Shown here in pieces: positions 49,355 to 57,737 of a DNA stretch of 64,000 bases; positions within the stretch are counted from its first letter, which is position 1; every line of letters starts with the position of its first letter. Source of the DNA: Kocuria palustris (lineage in GTDB: Bacteria; Actinomycetota; Actinomycetes; Actinomycetales; Micrococcaceae); NCBI RefSeq assembly GCF_007666205.1, contig NZ_VDOR01000006.1:90809-154808 (forward strand), written 5' to 3'. The translations under genes and the position numbers were made by a program. The notes beneath the pieces were generated by a model. The model did no database searches. It worked only from the letters and a program-made list of their open reading frames with translations, and was not told where the DNA came from.

Positions 49355-49597
49355 TCAGGGCCGCTCGACGATGAAGGTCGCGCCGTCCTCGTCGTCAGAG
49401 TCGAGCCACTCGACGACCTCCTCTCCCAGCCCCGCGGCGATGGCTTCAGCGGTCTCGCGCCATGAGGTGAACTTGGCGATCGCCAGGTGCGGCTGCGAGG
49501 TGGAGAAGGAGGCTCGCGCGGCGTCGATCAGACCCTGAGCCCATCGAGCTCGGTCGTGGTGGTCAAGCGCGAACATCCAGGGGTACTGCGACGTCAT
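49355..49597 (-). CDS. Short hypothetical protein, possibly a truncated antitoxin-like C-terminus
   Basis: 80 aa: YPWMFALDHHDRARWAQGLID, then SFSTSQPHLAIAKFTSWRETAEAIAAGLG and an acidic end. The second half vaguely recalls the C-terminal region of Phd/YefM-type antitoxins, but the N-terminal DNA-binding part is absent. It begins right at one arm of a perfect inverted repeat, so the gene may have lost its 5' end. Confidence that it is expressed is low. Confidence 0.35.
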   Translation of the reverse strand: MTSQYPWMFALDHHDRARWAQGLIDAARASFSTSQPHLAIAKFTSWRETAEAIAAGLGEEVVEWLDSDDEDGATFIVERP

Positions 49598-49598
49598 G

Positions 49599-49649
49599 GG
49601 GACTGCCGCATGGATAGGTCAAACTGTCACCTGATCGTGCGGCAGTCCC
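49599..49649. repeat. Perfect 12-bp inverted repeat GGGACTGCCGCA
   Basis: GGGACTGCCGCA at 49599-49610 and its exact complement TGCGGCAGTCCC at 49638-49649, separated by 27 nt. It resembles terminal repeats of an insertion sequence or a small hairpin element. No transposase gene is between them. Confidence 0.6.
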
Positions 49650-49969
49650 GATGTCGTGCGTTCTCGCACGGTCTGTCGGAGGCGCAGTGCTGTGGCCTGC
49701 GGCACGACCATGAGGACGCGGGCCGGGATTCGCGCGAAGCTGTCCGATTCCTCATCTCGGAGGGCATCTCTCAGATACCGACGAGTCCGCCGCGCTCGTG
49801 CCGAGCCAACTGGCGGAGCAGCAGCCGATCCGTGCCCAGCGACGATCGAATCGCGTGCCGCAGATGCTCGGGTGGCCGAGGAGCAGGGCCCTGGGTGCCC
49901 CGCTGAGGGGACCATCGGCCGCCAGCGGGCAGCGCAACTCGCACGGTCCTGGATCGGGACGCCCCGGGA

Positions 49970-50007
49970 ATCGGCTCCACAGCCCTGGCCACGGCTGTGG
50001 AGCCGAT
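49970..50007. terminator. Stem-loop, possible terminator after the ABM/PfpI operon
   Basis: Perfect 15-bp stem (49970-49984 and 49993-50007) with an 8-nt loop, 37 nt past the 3' end of the minus-strand ABM gene. It could end that operon. No U-tract. Confidence 0.5.
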
Positions 50008-50043
50008 CGGGGGCACACCCCGAGGTCAATCGACGCTGTTTCT

Positions 50044-50355
50044 CTAGGAGGTCTCGCCGGGCAGCTTGTACGCGATCACGTCGACGTTCTGGATGCTCGG
50101 TTCTGTGCTGAACAGATCTGCTCCCTGTGCAGCGAGTGCCTGACCGACGCCTCCGGAGAGGTGGGTCTGGCGGGCCTCGTCGTCGGGGAACACGTCGAAG
50201 ATCCCGAAGGTCGATTCGTCGAACTGAAGAGCGAACCAGGCCCGCGTACCCTCCTCCTGCTCGACGATGGGACGGGCGCTGCGGAGGAAGTCCGCGACGT
50301 CCTGCTCCTTCCCGGGCTTGGCGTGCACGACGACCGACAATGCAGAGTTGATCAT
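50044..50355 (-). CDS. ABM-domain protein (putative quinol monooxygenase)
   Basis: 103 aa, one antibiotic-biosynthesis monooxygenase (dimeric alpha-beta barrel) domain: LSVVVHAKPGKEQDVADFLRSA, GTRAWFALQFDESTFGIFDVFPDDEARQTHLSG (in part), ADLFSTEPSIQNVDVIAYKL. Relatives such as YgiN reduce or oxidise quinols; others degrade haem or act on reactive electrophiles. It lies 7 nt downstream of the PfpI-type gene on the same strand, so one transcript is likely. The pairing suggests redox or electrophile stress. Confidence 0.85.
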   Translation of the reverse strand: MINSALSVVVHAKPGKEQDVADFLRSARPIVEQEEGTRAWFALQFDESTFGIFDVFPDDEARQTHLSGGVGQALAAQGADLFSTEPSIQNVDVIAYKLPGETS

Positions 50356-50362
50356 GGTTTCC

Positions 50363-50911
50363 TCACTTGTCCTGGCTGAACAGCTCGACCATCGCGGCGT
50401 TGAAGGCCGGGAGATCCTCGGGCGAGCGGCTGGTGATCAGGTTCCCGTCGCGCGCCACCTCTTCGTCGACGACGTTCGCTCCGGCATTGCGCAGGTCGGT
50501 GCGGATGCTCGGGTACGAGGTCAGCGTCCGACCCTTCGCGACACCGGCCTCGATCAGCGTCCACGGTCCGTGGCAGATCGCGGCGACCGGCTTGTCGGCG
50601 ACCATGATGTCGCGCACGAATCCGACGGCGTCGGTGTCCACGCGCAGCTGATCGGGGTTGACCGTGCCGCCGGGAAGCAGCAGGGCGTCGTAGTCGTCGG
50701 CCGAGGCGGACTTCACCAGGGCATCGACCGAGAATGTCCCGGCCTCATCCAGGTCGTTCTCCCGGGCCTTGATCTCGCCCTCGTGCAGCGACAGCAGCTC
50801 GGTGGTGGCCCCCGCGTCCTGCAGAGCCTGTCTCGGCTGTTCGAGCTCCACGCGCTCGACGCCGTCCGCGGCCAGGATCGCGATCCGCTTGCCGTGCAAT
50901 TCGTCTGCCAT
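50363..50911 (-). CDS. DJ-1/PfpI family protein (type 1 glutamine amidotransferase-like)
   Basis: 182 aa. The nucleophile elbow has Cys in AICHGPWTL near residue 112, followed by TSYPSIRTDLRNAGANVVDEEV and the final NLITSRSPEDLPAFN, all typical of PfpI/YhbO proteins. Members act as chaperones, glyoxalases or deglycases on aldehyde-modified molecules. Clustering with aldehyde-handling genes downstream fits, but the activity is not proven. Confidence 0.9.
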   Translation of the reverse strand: MADELHGKRIAILAADGVERVELEQPRQALQDAGATTELLSLHEGEIKARENDLDEAGTFSVDALVKSASADDYDALLLPGGTVNPDQLRVDTDAVGFVRDIMVADKPVAAICHGPWTLIEAGVAKGRTLTSYPSIRTDLRNAGANVVDEEVARDGNLITSRSPEDLPAFNAAMVELFSQDK

Positions 50912-51422
50912 GTTCTGCTCCGTTCTGTGGGAGGTGACGGCCTGCCCTTGCGGGCGAGCCGCACGCTGTCCGTACCGGGCAGCGTGGTTCGGGTGCAGGA
51001 CGACTCGCGTGCAGTCGTCGTTGCGCTCATCGAGGTCCCGGCAGGTGGTGGCTGCCGATTCTCGGGCCGGGTTCTGGGGGGGGCGGAGAAGAAGCTTCGG
51101 CCCGGAGGTCGTCGCTGACGTTTCGCCATCGACGGTGGGCCTTCTTCGCCGGGGCCTGGCCGAATGTGAGCGTCTGCCCCTCAGTCAGTGTAGACCTCGT
51201 ACGTCAGGGACGGGGCGCACGTGGCCATCTCCTCCGGGACGCCGCGATGCCGGGGGCACGAGGACGTCGACGCCGCCGCAGGACGTCCGGTCAGCGTCGT
51301 TCGAGGGTCACCGGTTCCCGACCTCATCCGCAGGCGGGGCGGAGCGCCTGCTGACCGCGCGGGGAAGTCACACGGCGAGGGTCACCGATCAGGTGACGCA
51401 GCCTGCTCGTCCGATGCGCTCC
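50912..51422. other. Intergenic region before the uvrA-like 3' end
   Basis: 511 nt without a supported gene. The promoter of the PfpI-ABM pair should be in the left part, around 50930-51000. Confidence 0.4.
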
Positions 51423-51451
51423 CTGCGACGAGGTCATCGCCCTCGTCGCAG
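51423..51451 (-). terminator. Terminator of the uvrA-like gene
   Basis: Perfect 11-bp stem (CTGCGACGAGG / CCTCGTCGCAG) with a 7-nt loop, 11 nt beyond the stop on the minus strand. Confidence 0.7.
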
Positions 51452-51462
51452 CCGTACGACGC

Positions 51463-54144
51463 TCACGTCCGGGAGGCGGCCTCCCGGAGCGCGGCCTCGA
51501 GGTAAGGTGCCGACGCACCGGCTCCGGACGAGGCGACCTGCGCGGGCGTGCCTGAGGCGACCACCGTGCCGCCGTCGTCCCCCGCCCCGGGCCCGAGGTC
51601 GATGACGTGGTCGGCCACGGCGACGATGCGCATGTCGAGCTCGACCACGACGACGGTGTTGCCTGCGTCCACGAGGGTCTGGAGATGCGTCACGAGCCGA
51701 TCGGAATCGGCGCTGTGCAGCCCGGACGTCGGCTCGTCGAGGACGTAGAGGGTGTCCCCGCGCTGGGATCGTTGGAGCTCGGAGGCGAGCTTCACTCGCT
51801 GCGCCTCACCTCCGGACAACTCGGTGGCCGGCTGTCCGAGACGGAGATATCCGAGGCCGACGTCGACCAGCGCCGTGAGCGAGCGCATGATGTCGAACTC
51901 GCCCTGGAAGAAGTCGTGGGCCTCCTCGACGCTCATGGCGAGGATCTCCGCGATGTTGCGGCCACGCCAGGCGATCTCCAACGTGCTGGACTGGTAGCGG
52001 GTGCCGTGGCAGTCGGGGCACTCGGTGTAGACCGAGGGGAGGAAGAGCAGCTCCACCATGACGGATCCTTCGCCCTTGCAGGTAGGGCAGCGACCGCCGG
52101 TGACGTTGAAGGAGAACCTGCCCGCTTTGTACCCGCGAGCGCGAGCCTCGGGCGTCTCCGCGAACCTCCGCCTCACGTGGTCGAACAGGCCCGTATAGGT
52201 GGCGACGTTCGAGCGCGGGGTGCGACCGATGGGCTTCTGGTCGATGCTCACGACGCGGCGCACCCCGTCGACGTCGCCTCGGATCTCACCCTCGAGCTCG
52301 TCGGGCTCGTCCGACAGCAGGAGCTCGTCCCCGTCGGCGTCGTCAGCGTCCTCCGCCTCGTCTGCTCGTCCCTGCCGTTCGTCGAGCAGCGCAGGCAGTG
52401 CCTGGCTGACCAGGCTCGACTTGCCCGATCCGGAGACTCCGGTGACGGCGGTGAATGCCCCGAGCGGAAGGGAGATCGACACATCGCGCAGGTTGTTGCG
52501 CGTGACGTGCTCGAGCCGCAGCCATCCCTCTGGCTCCCGGGGGGTCCGGTGAGGCAGGCCGCTGCCCCCGAAGACATACCCGCGAGTCGCGGACTCCTCC
52601 ACCGCGGCGAGTCCCTCGGTGGGACCGCTGTAGACGACGCGGCCGCCGCGCTCGCCCGCGCCGGGACCGATGTCGACCAGCCAGTCCGCGTGCCGCATCA
52701 CGTCCACCGAATGCTCCACGACGAACAGGCTGTTGCCTCGGTGCTTGAGACCGTCGAGGATGCCGAGCAGCGCGCTGACGTCCTGCGGATGAAGCCCTGC
52801 GGAAGGCTCATCGAGCACGTAGACCACACCGAACAGTTCGGAGGTCAGCTGGGTCGCGAGCCGCAGTCGCTGTAGCTCCCCACCCGAGAGGGTGGGGGTG
52901 GTGCGGCTCAGGGAGAGATACCCCAGACCGAGGTCGATGATGGGCCGCAGTCTGTTGACGAGTTCTGCGCCCAGGCGCGCTGTCGCGGCCAGCTTCTCCA
53001 CCGAGTGGTTCGGCGTCCTGCGCACGTCGGGGGCTGCCTCATGGGCTGATCCGCCGGCGTCGACGCGCTGCTGCACAGCGTCGCGTCGGGCTGTCTCGTC
53101 CAGTGCCTGACCGGCAGTCTCGGTCCCGTCGAGATCGCCGGTGGCCCGCTCGACTGCCTCCTCGATCAACGTCGAGAGCTCCGCGAGGGGCAGATCGGAG
53201 AGATCAGCGACATCGAGGCCCTCGAAGGTCACCGACAGCGCCTCCGGCTTCAGCCGCTTGCCGTGGCAGGCAGGGCAGGGCGCGGCCGTGAGGAACTGTG
53301 CCACGCGCCGCTTCATCGACCCGCTCTTGGTGTTCGCGAACGTGTCGAGCACGTACCGGCGCGCACCGACGAAGGTGCCCGAGTAGCTTGGCTCGACCCC
53401 AGCCGCGATCGCGGCCCGGGCCTCGGCGAGCGTCAGGCGCGAGTGGACCGGGACGTACGGCGTCTCGTCCGTGTAGAGGATCCAGTCGCGATCCTCCTTC
53501 GGCAGATCCTTCCAGGGCACATCGACGTCGTAGCCGAGCGCGACGAGGACATCGCGCAGCTGATGACCGTGCCAGGCCGTCGGCCAGGAGGCGATGGCCC
53601 GCTCGCGGATCGTCAATGAAGGGTCCGGCACCATCATGTCCTCGGTGACCTCGTACACCCGGCCGATGCCGTGGCACTCCGGGCATGCGCCCTGCACGGT
53701 GTTGGCGGAGAAGTCCTCGGCGTAGAGCATCGGCTGATCATCGGGGTAGTGGCCGGCCCGGGAGTAGAGCATGCGCACCAGCGAGGAGAGCGTGGTGATG
53801 CTGCCCACCGAGGACCTCGCGCTGCGGCCCCCGCGCTGCTGCTGAAGAGCGACGGCCGGCGGCATGCCCGTGATGGAGTCGACGTCCGGGACGCCTGCCT
53901 GGTCGATGAGGCGACGGGCGTAGGGAGCGACGGACTCGAGGTAACGGCGCTGGGACTCCGCGAACAGGGTTCCGAAGGCCAGGGAGGACTTTCCCGAGCC
54001 GGAGACGCCGGTGAACACCACCAGAGCCTCGCGGGGGACCGCCAGGTCGATGTCCTGGAGGTTGTGCTCGCGCGCGCCGAGAACCTGCACGTCGGGCTGA
54101 ACGGGTGAGGAGTCCGACGATGCGGACCTGCGTGCTTCGACCAT
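51463..54144 (-). CDS. Stand-alone UvrA-like ATPase (UvrA2/DrrC type)
   Basis: 893 aa. Two ABC ATPase halves: Walker A GVSGSGKSSLA at 46-56 and again near 590, and signature LSGGE in both halves. Zinc-finger motifs CPECHGIGR, CPACHGKRL, and CPTCKGEGS with CPDCHGTRY are present. The segment between the first Walker A and CPECHGIG is shorter than in housekeeping UvrA, so the UvrB-binding region may be reduced. An acidic insertion (rich in Asp/Glu, about 620-650) sits in the second ATPase. Such paralogues are linked to DNA-damage or drug tolerance. The ATG lies 7 nt after a TAGTGT box. No uvrB or uvrC is nearby. Confidence 0.88.
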   Translation of the reverse strand: MVEARRSASSDSSPVQPDVQVLGAREHNLQDIDLAVPREALVVFTGVSGSGKSSLAFGTLFAESQRRYLESVAPYARRLIDQAGVPDVDSITGMPPAVALQQQRGGRSARSSVGSITTLSSLVRMLYSRAGHYPDDQPMLYAEDFSANTVQGACPECHGIGRVYEVTEDMMVPDPSLTIRERAIASWPTAWHGHQLRDVLVALGYDVDVPWKDLPKEDRDWILYTDETPYVPVHSRLTLAEARAAIAAGVEPSYSGTFVGARRYVLDTFANTKSGSMKRRVAQFLTAAPCPACHGKRLKPEALSVTFEGLDVADLSDLPLAELSTLIEEAVERATGDLDGTETAGQALDETARRDAVQQRVDAGGSAHEAAPDVRRTPNHSVEKLAATARLGAELVNRLRPIIDLGLGYLSLSRTTPTLSGGELQRLRLATQLTSELFGVVYVLDEPSAGLHPQDVSALLGILDGLKHRGNSLFVVEHSVDVMRHADWLVDIGPGAGERGGRVVYSGPTEGLAAVEESATRGYVFGGSGLPHRTPREPEGWLRLEHVTRNNLRDVSISLPLGAFTAVTGVSGSGKSSLVSQALPALLDERQGRADEAEDADDADGDELLLSDEPDELEGEIRGDVDGVRRVVSIDQKPIGRTPRSNVATYTGLFDHVRRRFAETPEARARGYKAGRFSFNVTGGRCPTCKGEGSVMVELLFLPSVYTECPDCHGTRYQSSTLEIAWRGRNIAEILAMSVEEAHDFFQGEFDIMRSLTALVDVGLGYLRLGQPATELSGGEAQRVKLASELQRSQRGDTLYVLDEPTSGLHSADSDRLVTHLQTLVDAGNTVVVVELDMRIVAVADHVIDLGPGAGDDGGTVVASGTPAQVASSGAGASAPYLEAALREAASRT

Positions 54145-54157
54145 GCCGGCGACACTA
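54145..54157 (-). promoter_or_regulatory. Leaderless -10 box for the uvrA-like gene
   Basis: TAGTGT (minus strand, 54157-54152), 7 nt, ATG at 54144. No ribosome-binding site is present. Confidence 0.55.
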
Positions 54158-54369
54158 GCAACGCGTTCCACCGATCGGTCGGAGCATGGCCCGGTCCTCC
54201 ACGGCCCACCTGCCCGTGGCGCCTGTCGCCGCAGCGGCGGCGGGCACCTCGGTGGAGGACGAGATTCCTCCTCGGCTATGCTCGACGAGAGCCGAGGTCG
54301 CGGGCGACGGGCATCTAAATGACCGTGGCACTTCCGCGACCGGGCCATCCACAACTGGAGGAGATCGTC

Positions 54370-55563
54370 ATGGCAAGCAGCAACCGCGCCGTCGTGTTCC
54401 AGAACGTCAAGGACATGCGCGTCGAAACCCTCGACTTCCCGAAGCTCGAGATGCCGAACGGCAAGAGCGCCCCGCACGGCGTCATCCTCAAGATCGTCGC
54501 CACCAACATCTGCGGTTCCGACCTGCATATCTACCGCGGTTCCTTCCCCGTACCCCAGGGCATGGTGATGGGGCACGAGATGACCGGCGAGGTCGTCGAG
54601 GTCGGCTCCGACGTCGAGTTCCTCTCCGAAGGCGACCTGGTCTCGGTCCCCTTCAACGTCGCCTGCGGCCGATGCCGCAACTGCCGCGCCCGCCACACCG
54701 AGGCGTGCGAGACCGTGAACCCCGACGTGTCCTGCGGCGCTTACGGGTTCAACCTGGGTGATTTCCAGGGCGGGCAGGCGGAGTACATGTTCGTCCCCTA
54801 CGCCGACTTCCAGCTGCTCCGCTTCCCGGACAAGGACCAGGCCATGGAGAAGATCCGTGACCTCGCCCTTCTCTCGGACATCCTGCCCACCGCGTTCCAC
54901 GGCCTCATGGAGGCCGGGGCGAAGCCCGGCTCGACCGTCTACATCGCCGGCGCCGGACCTGTGGGACGCTGCGGCGCCGCGGCGGCCCGTCTCCTGGGCG
55001 CTTCCTGCATCATCGTCGGTGACTACCATCAGGACCGGCTGGACCTGATGAAGAACAACGGCTGCGAGACCATCGATCTCAACCAGGACGTGCCGCTGAC
55101 CGATCAGATCGAGGCCATCCTCGGCGAACCCATGGTGGACTGCGCCGTCGACTACGTCGGCAACGAAGCCCACGGGATCGGCCGCGAGGCCGAGGACATG
55201 AACCCGGCCCACGCCATCAACCAGGTCATGGACGCCACCCGCGCAGGCGGTGCCACCGGCATCGTCGGCATCTACGGTCCCGACCCGCTGGCCTCCTCCA
55301 AGGCCGAGCAGGAGGGCACCTTCTCGCTCGACTTCGGCAAGGCGTGGATCAAGTCGCCTCGGATCTCCGGCGGCCAGGCCCCGATCATGCACTACAACCG
55401 TGAGCTGATGATGTCGATCCTGTGGGACCGCATGCCCTACCTCAGCGACATGCTCAACACCAAGGTCATCAGCCTCGACGAGGCCCCCGACGCCTACGCG
55501 ACGTTCGACACCGGTGCCTCGGAGAAGTTCATCATCGACCCGCATGGCATGATCCCAGCCTGA
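54370..55563 (+). CDS. fdhA: Glutathione-independent formaldehyde dehydrogenase
   Basis: 397 aa zinc-dependent medium-chain dehydrogenase. Catalytic zinc ligands: Cys in NICGSDLHIYRG and His-Glu in MGHEMTGEV. Structural zinc: Cys-rich CGRCRNCRARHTEAC. The NAD loop is GAGPVGRCGAAAA. The long form, with YVGNEAHGIGREAEDMNPAHAINQVMDATRAGG (in part), matches the Pseudomonas putida glutathione-independent enzyme. It oxidises formaldehyde with tightly bound NAD. GGAGGAG lies 9 nt before the ATG. It lies near the two RuMP genes, giving two routes for formaldehyde removal. A terminator follows. Confidence 0.93.
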   Translation: MASSNRAVVFQNVKDMRVETLDFPKLEMPNGKSAPHGVILKIVATNICGSDLHIYRGSFPVPQGMVMGHEMTGEVVEVGSDVEFLSEGDLVSVPFNVACGRCRNCRARHTEACETVNPDVSCGAYGFNLGDFQGGQAEYMFVPYADFQLLRFPDKDQAMEKIRDLALLSDILPTAFHGLMEAGAKPGSTVYIAGAGPVGRCGAAAARLLGASCIIVGDYHQDRLDLMKNNGCETIDLNQDVPLTDQIEAILGEPMVDCAVDYVGNEAHGIGREAEDMNPAHAINQVMDATRAGGATGIVGIYGPDPLASSKAEQEGTFSLDFGKAWIKSPRISGGQAPIMHYNRELMMSILWDRMPYLSDMLNTKVISLDEAPDAYATFDTGASEKFIIDPHGMIPA

Positions 55564-55581
55564 TTCAGGGATGTCATGCAC

Positions 55582-55621
55582 CCGGCCCGCGATCGTCGCT
55601 CCAGCGGCGGTCGCGGGCCGG
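55582..55621 (+). terminator. Rho-independent terminator after fdhA
   Basis: 11-bp stem CCGGCCCGCGA / TCGCGGGCCGG (55582-55592 and 55611-55621), with further internal pairing and TTCTTT immediately after. Confidence 0.8.
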
Positions 55622-56395
55622 TTCTTTGCACGGATCCTTCGACGATCCGGTCCTGGACGATGCCCGGGCGCGGGCCCGGGGAAGGTGGGGCCGGCATGCC
55701 GGCGCCCAGCGGCGTGGAGGAGCGAGGAGGGGCGTGGTCCTGGGAGATGGGCCAGCTCGCTGCGACGCTCCTGACGCCCCTCACCTCCCGCTCCGGATCG
55801 CCTCGCGGGGCGAGGAGGACGATCACCGGCGCCAGGACCGCCGGGACGCGCACGTCGCGGAGGGACCGGTTTCACTTCACCGGCGCCGGTCCTGGCGGGG
55901 AGCTCCAGCTGGGGTGTCACGCGGACGAGCGCCGGTCCACCGCGGGGCCGGCGCTGAGAAGGTCTGACGCTGCCGCAGCGACATCGCCCACGGCGGGGCC
56001 GTCGGGACGCGCCACCGCGCCGTCCAGAACGTCACGATCATCATGACGCGGATCGAGCGCCTCCCCGAGAGCACCGTCGCCGTCCGCGCCGGGAGCTCGG
56101 CGAGATCTTGTGCTCCGAGGCCAGGACGGCGGTCGATGAGCCGGAGCCCGCAGCTGTCGATCGAGCCCTTGCGGGAGTCCGGCGTATGCGCGTCATGACA
56201 GCAGCCATCGCCGGGATCGAGCGGACCTCCGAGCGGCGCCGATGCCGGGCACGTCCTGCGGGGAAGTAGGGTCACGTGGCGCTCTGTGCCACGCGGGGAT
56301 CGACTGCGGCATCAGTCCACCGCATCCGGTGGGAGGGGACAGGGTCCGGGCGTGCCGTCACCTGCCCCCTCACCACGGGATGCGGTGGGCGGTGG
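55622..56395. other. Gene-poor stretch between fdhA and the RuMP genes
   Basis: 774 nt. Frames on both strands are open, as expected at this GC content, but none gives a recognisable protein or has a good start. It may be a decayed gene; I cannot name one. Confidence 0.4.
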
Positions 56396-57019
56396 TCACC
56401 GGATGGCGGAGCGGATGGCGGCGGCCGCGGCGGCGACGTCCGATGCGCTGTAGATGGCGCTGCCCGCGACGGCCACGTCTGCTCCCGCCTGCTGGACGGC
56501 CTCGACAGAGTCCGCACTGACGCCGCCGGCGACGGAGAACGGGACCTCGGCGGCCTTGCCGGCGGAGAGCAGGGCGTCGAGGCTGTAGCCGTCCTCCGCC
56601 TGCTCGTCGAGGCCGGCGTGCATCTCCACGAAGACGGCGCCGAGGGCGACGACCTCTCGGGCCCGTGCGGCCTTGTCGGACACGCCGATCAGATCGACGA
56701 CGACGCCCTTGCCGTGCTTGGTCGCCGCGGCGACCGCGCCGGCGATCGTGCTGTCACCGGCGACGCCGAGCACGGTGACCAGATCGGCTCCGGCGGAGAA
56801 GGCGATGTCAGCTTCCAGCTCCCCGGCATCCATGGTCTTGAGATCGGCGAAGACGGTCTTGTCGGGGTGGGCGGCCTTGACCGCCGTGATCGCCGCGAGG
56901 CCCTCGCTCTTGATCAGAGGGGTGCCGAGCTCGAGGATGTCGACGTAGGGGGCGGCCTTCGCGGCGAGGTCGAGGGCGGACTCGGTGGTCAGGGTGTCCA
57001 TGGCGAACTGCAGACGCAT
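56396..57019 (-). CDS. hxlA: 3-hexulose-6-phosphate synthase
   Basis: 207 aa TIM-barrel of the orotidine-phosphate decarboxylase superfamily: LQFAMDTLTTESAL, YVDILELGTPLIKSEG, KTVFADLKTMDAG (the D-x-K-x-x-D catalytic motif), and FSVAGGVSADSVEAV. It condenses formaldehyde with ribulose 5-phosphate. Full length. The upstream gene on the same strand is its partner isomerase, 53 nt away. The ribosome site is weak (AAAGAGA). Confidence 0.95.
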   Translation of the reverse strand: MRLQFAMDTLTTESALDLAAKAAPYVDILELGTPLIKSEGLAAITAVKAAHPDKTVFADLKTMDAGELEADIAFSAGADLVTVLGVAGDSTIAGAVAAATKHGKGVVVDLIGVSDKAARAREVVALGAVFVEMHAGLDEQAEDGYSLDALLSAGKAAEVPFSVAGGVSADSVEAVQQAGADVAVAGSAIYSASDVAAAAAAIRSAIR

Positions 57020-57072
57020 GTCAGGGTGTCTCTTTCTCGTGGTGGTGTCGATGAGGGAACGGGGAAGAAAGG

Positions 57073-57645
57073 TCATTCGAGGTTGGCATGACGGGGCCAG
57101 AGCGCATCCGCACTCTGTCCGCTCTTCTGCCACAGGACGTCGAAGAGAGCGTCGCCGACGAGGACGAGGAGCTGCTCGAAGAGGCTGCCGGCATACTGGG
57201 CCGACTGCTGCTCGGACCGGTCTGTCTTCGTCGCCGCACGGATGACCAGGACGGCGTGGGACAGCTGAGCAAGCGGTGACTCGGGGTCGGTCGTGATCCC
57301 GATGACGCGGGCACCGACGGATCGCGCCGTCTCAGCCGCGCTCACCACCCCCGAGGTCGTGCCGGAACCGCTGGCGGTCAGGAGCAGATCGCCCTCTCCG
57401 ATCGCCGGGGTCGTCGTCTCACCGACGACGTGGACCTCCAGCCCGAGGTGCATGAGGCGCATGGCCGTCATCCGCAGCGCGAGCCCGGAGCGTCCAGCGC
57501 CGTGGACGAAGACCCGCCGGGCGTCCGCTGTCAGCTCGACGGCGGCCGCGAGCGCGGGCGCGTCGGGAAGGGCAGCTGCCCCCTCGATCTCGTTGACGAT
57601 CCGCGTCAGCGAATCCTGAATGCCTCGTTCTTCCATGTCGACCAT
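57073..57645 (-). CDS. hxlB: 6-phospho-3-hexuloisomerase
   Basis: 190 aa SIS-domain protein: RVFVHGAGRSGLALRMTAMRLMHLG, GDLLLTASGSGTTSGVV, and the C-terminal SLFEQLLVLVGDALFDVLW. It turns hexulose 6-phosphate into fructose 6-phosphate, completing formaldehyde fixation into sugar phosphates. It precedes hxlA in one probable operon. An ATG at 57636 is an alternative start. A methylotrophic lifestyle is not implied; in most bacteria this pair detoxifies formaldehyde. Confidence 0.94.
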   Translation of the reverse strand: MVDMEERGIQDSLTRIVNEIEGAAALPDAPALAAAVELTADARRVFVHGAGRSGLALRMTAMRLMHLGLEVHVVGETTTPAIGEGDLLLTASGSGTTSGVVSAAETARSVGARVIGITTDPESPLAQLSHAVLVIRAATKTDRSEQQSAQYAGSLFEQLLVLVGDALFDVLWQKSGQSADALWPRHANLE

Positions 57646-57725
57646 CTTGGGCCGGTCCGCGGCGGTCCACTGCTGCCCGATGAGCGGGGCGCCCCGTTCG
57701 ATCGGGTGGGTCTCCCAGGTCGGGC

Positions 57726-57737
57726 TAGAGTAGCGGG
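57726..57737 (+). promoter_or_regulatory. Leaderless -10 box for the ATPase-LuxR regulator
   Basis: TAGAGT at 57726-57731, 6 nt, GTG at 57738. The 92-nt gap to hxlB is shared, so the regulator could bind its own promoter and that of hxlBA. Confidence 0.55.

Larger units (their letters stand above)
49598..50043. other. Intergenic or degraded region
   Basis: 446 nt. Several overlapping frames are open, but none has a recognisable protein or a good start. It contains the inverted repeat at 49599-49649 and the long stem-loop at 49970-50007. Confidence 0.4.

Noticed and set aside
49203..49538. Plus-strand frame after the FBP gene, starting MDLFEMDGHPVDAEPELRN
   Set aside because: The first 40 residues look protein-like, but the rest becomes Ser/Thr-rich shadow sequence opposite another small ORF. 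No ribosome site or family.
49619..50029. 136-codon minus-strand frame
   Set aside because: Overlaps a large stem-loop and other equally open frames; no recognisable product.
55576..56275. Open frames between fdhA and hxlA
   Set aside because: Composition is that of random high-GC sequence; no motif, and the first overlaps the fdhA terminator.
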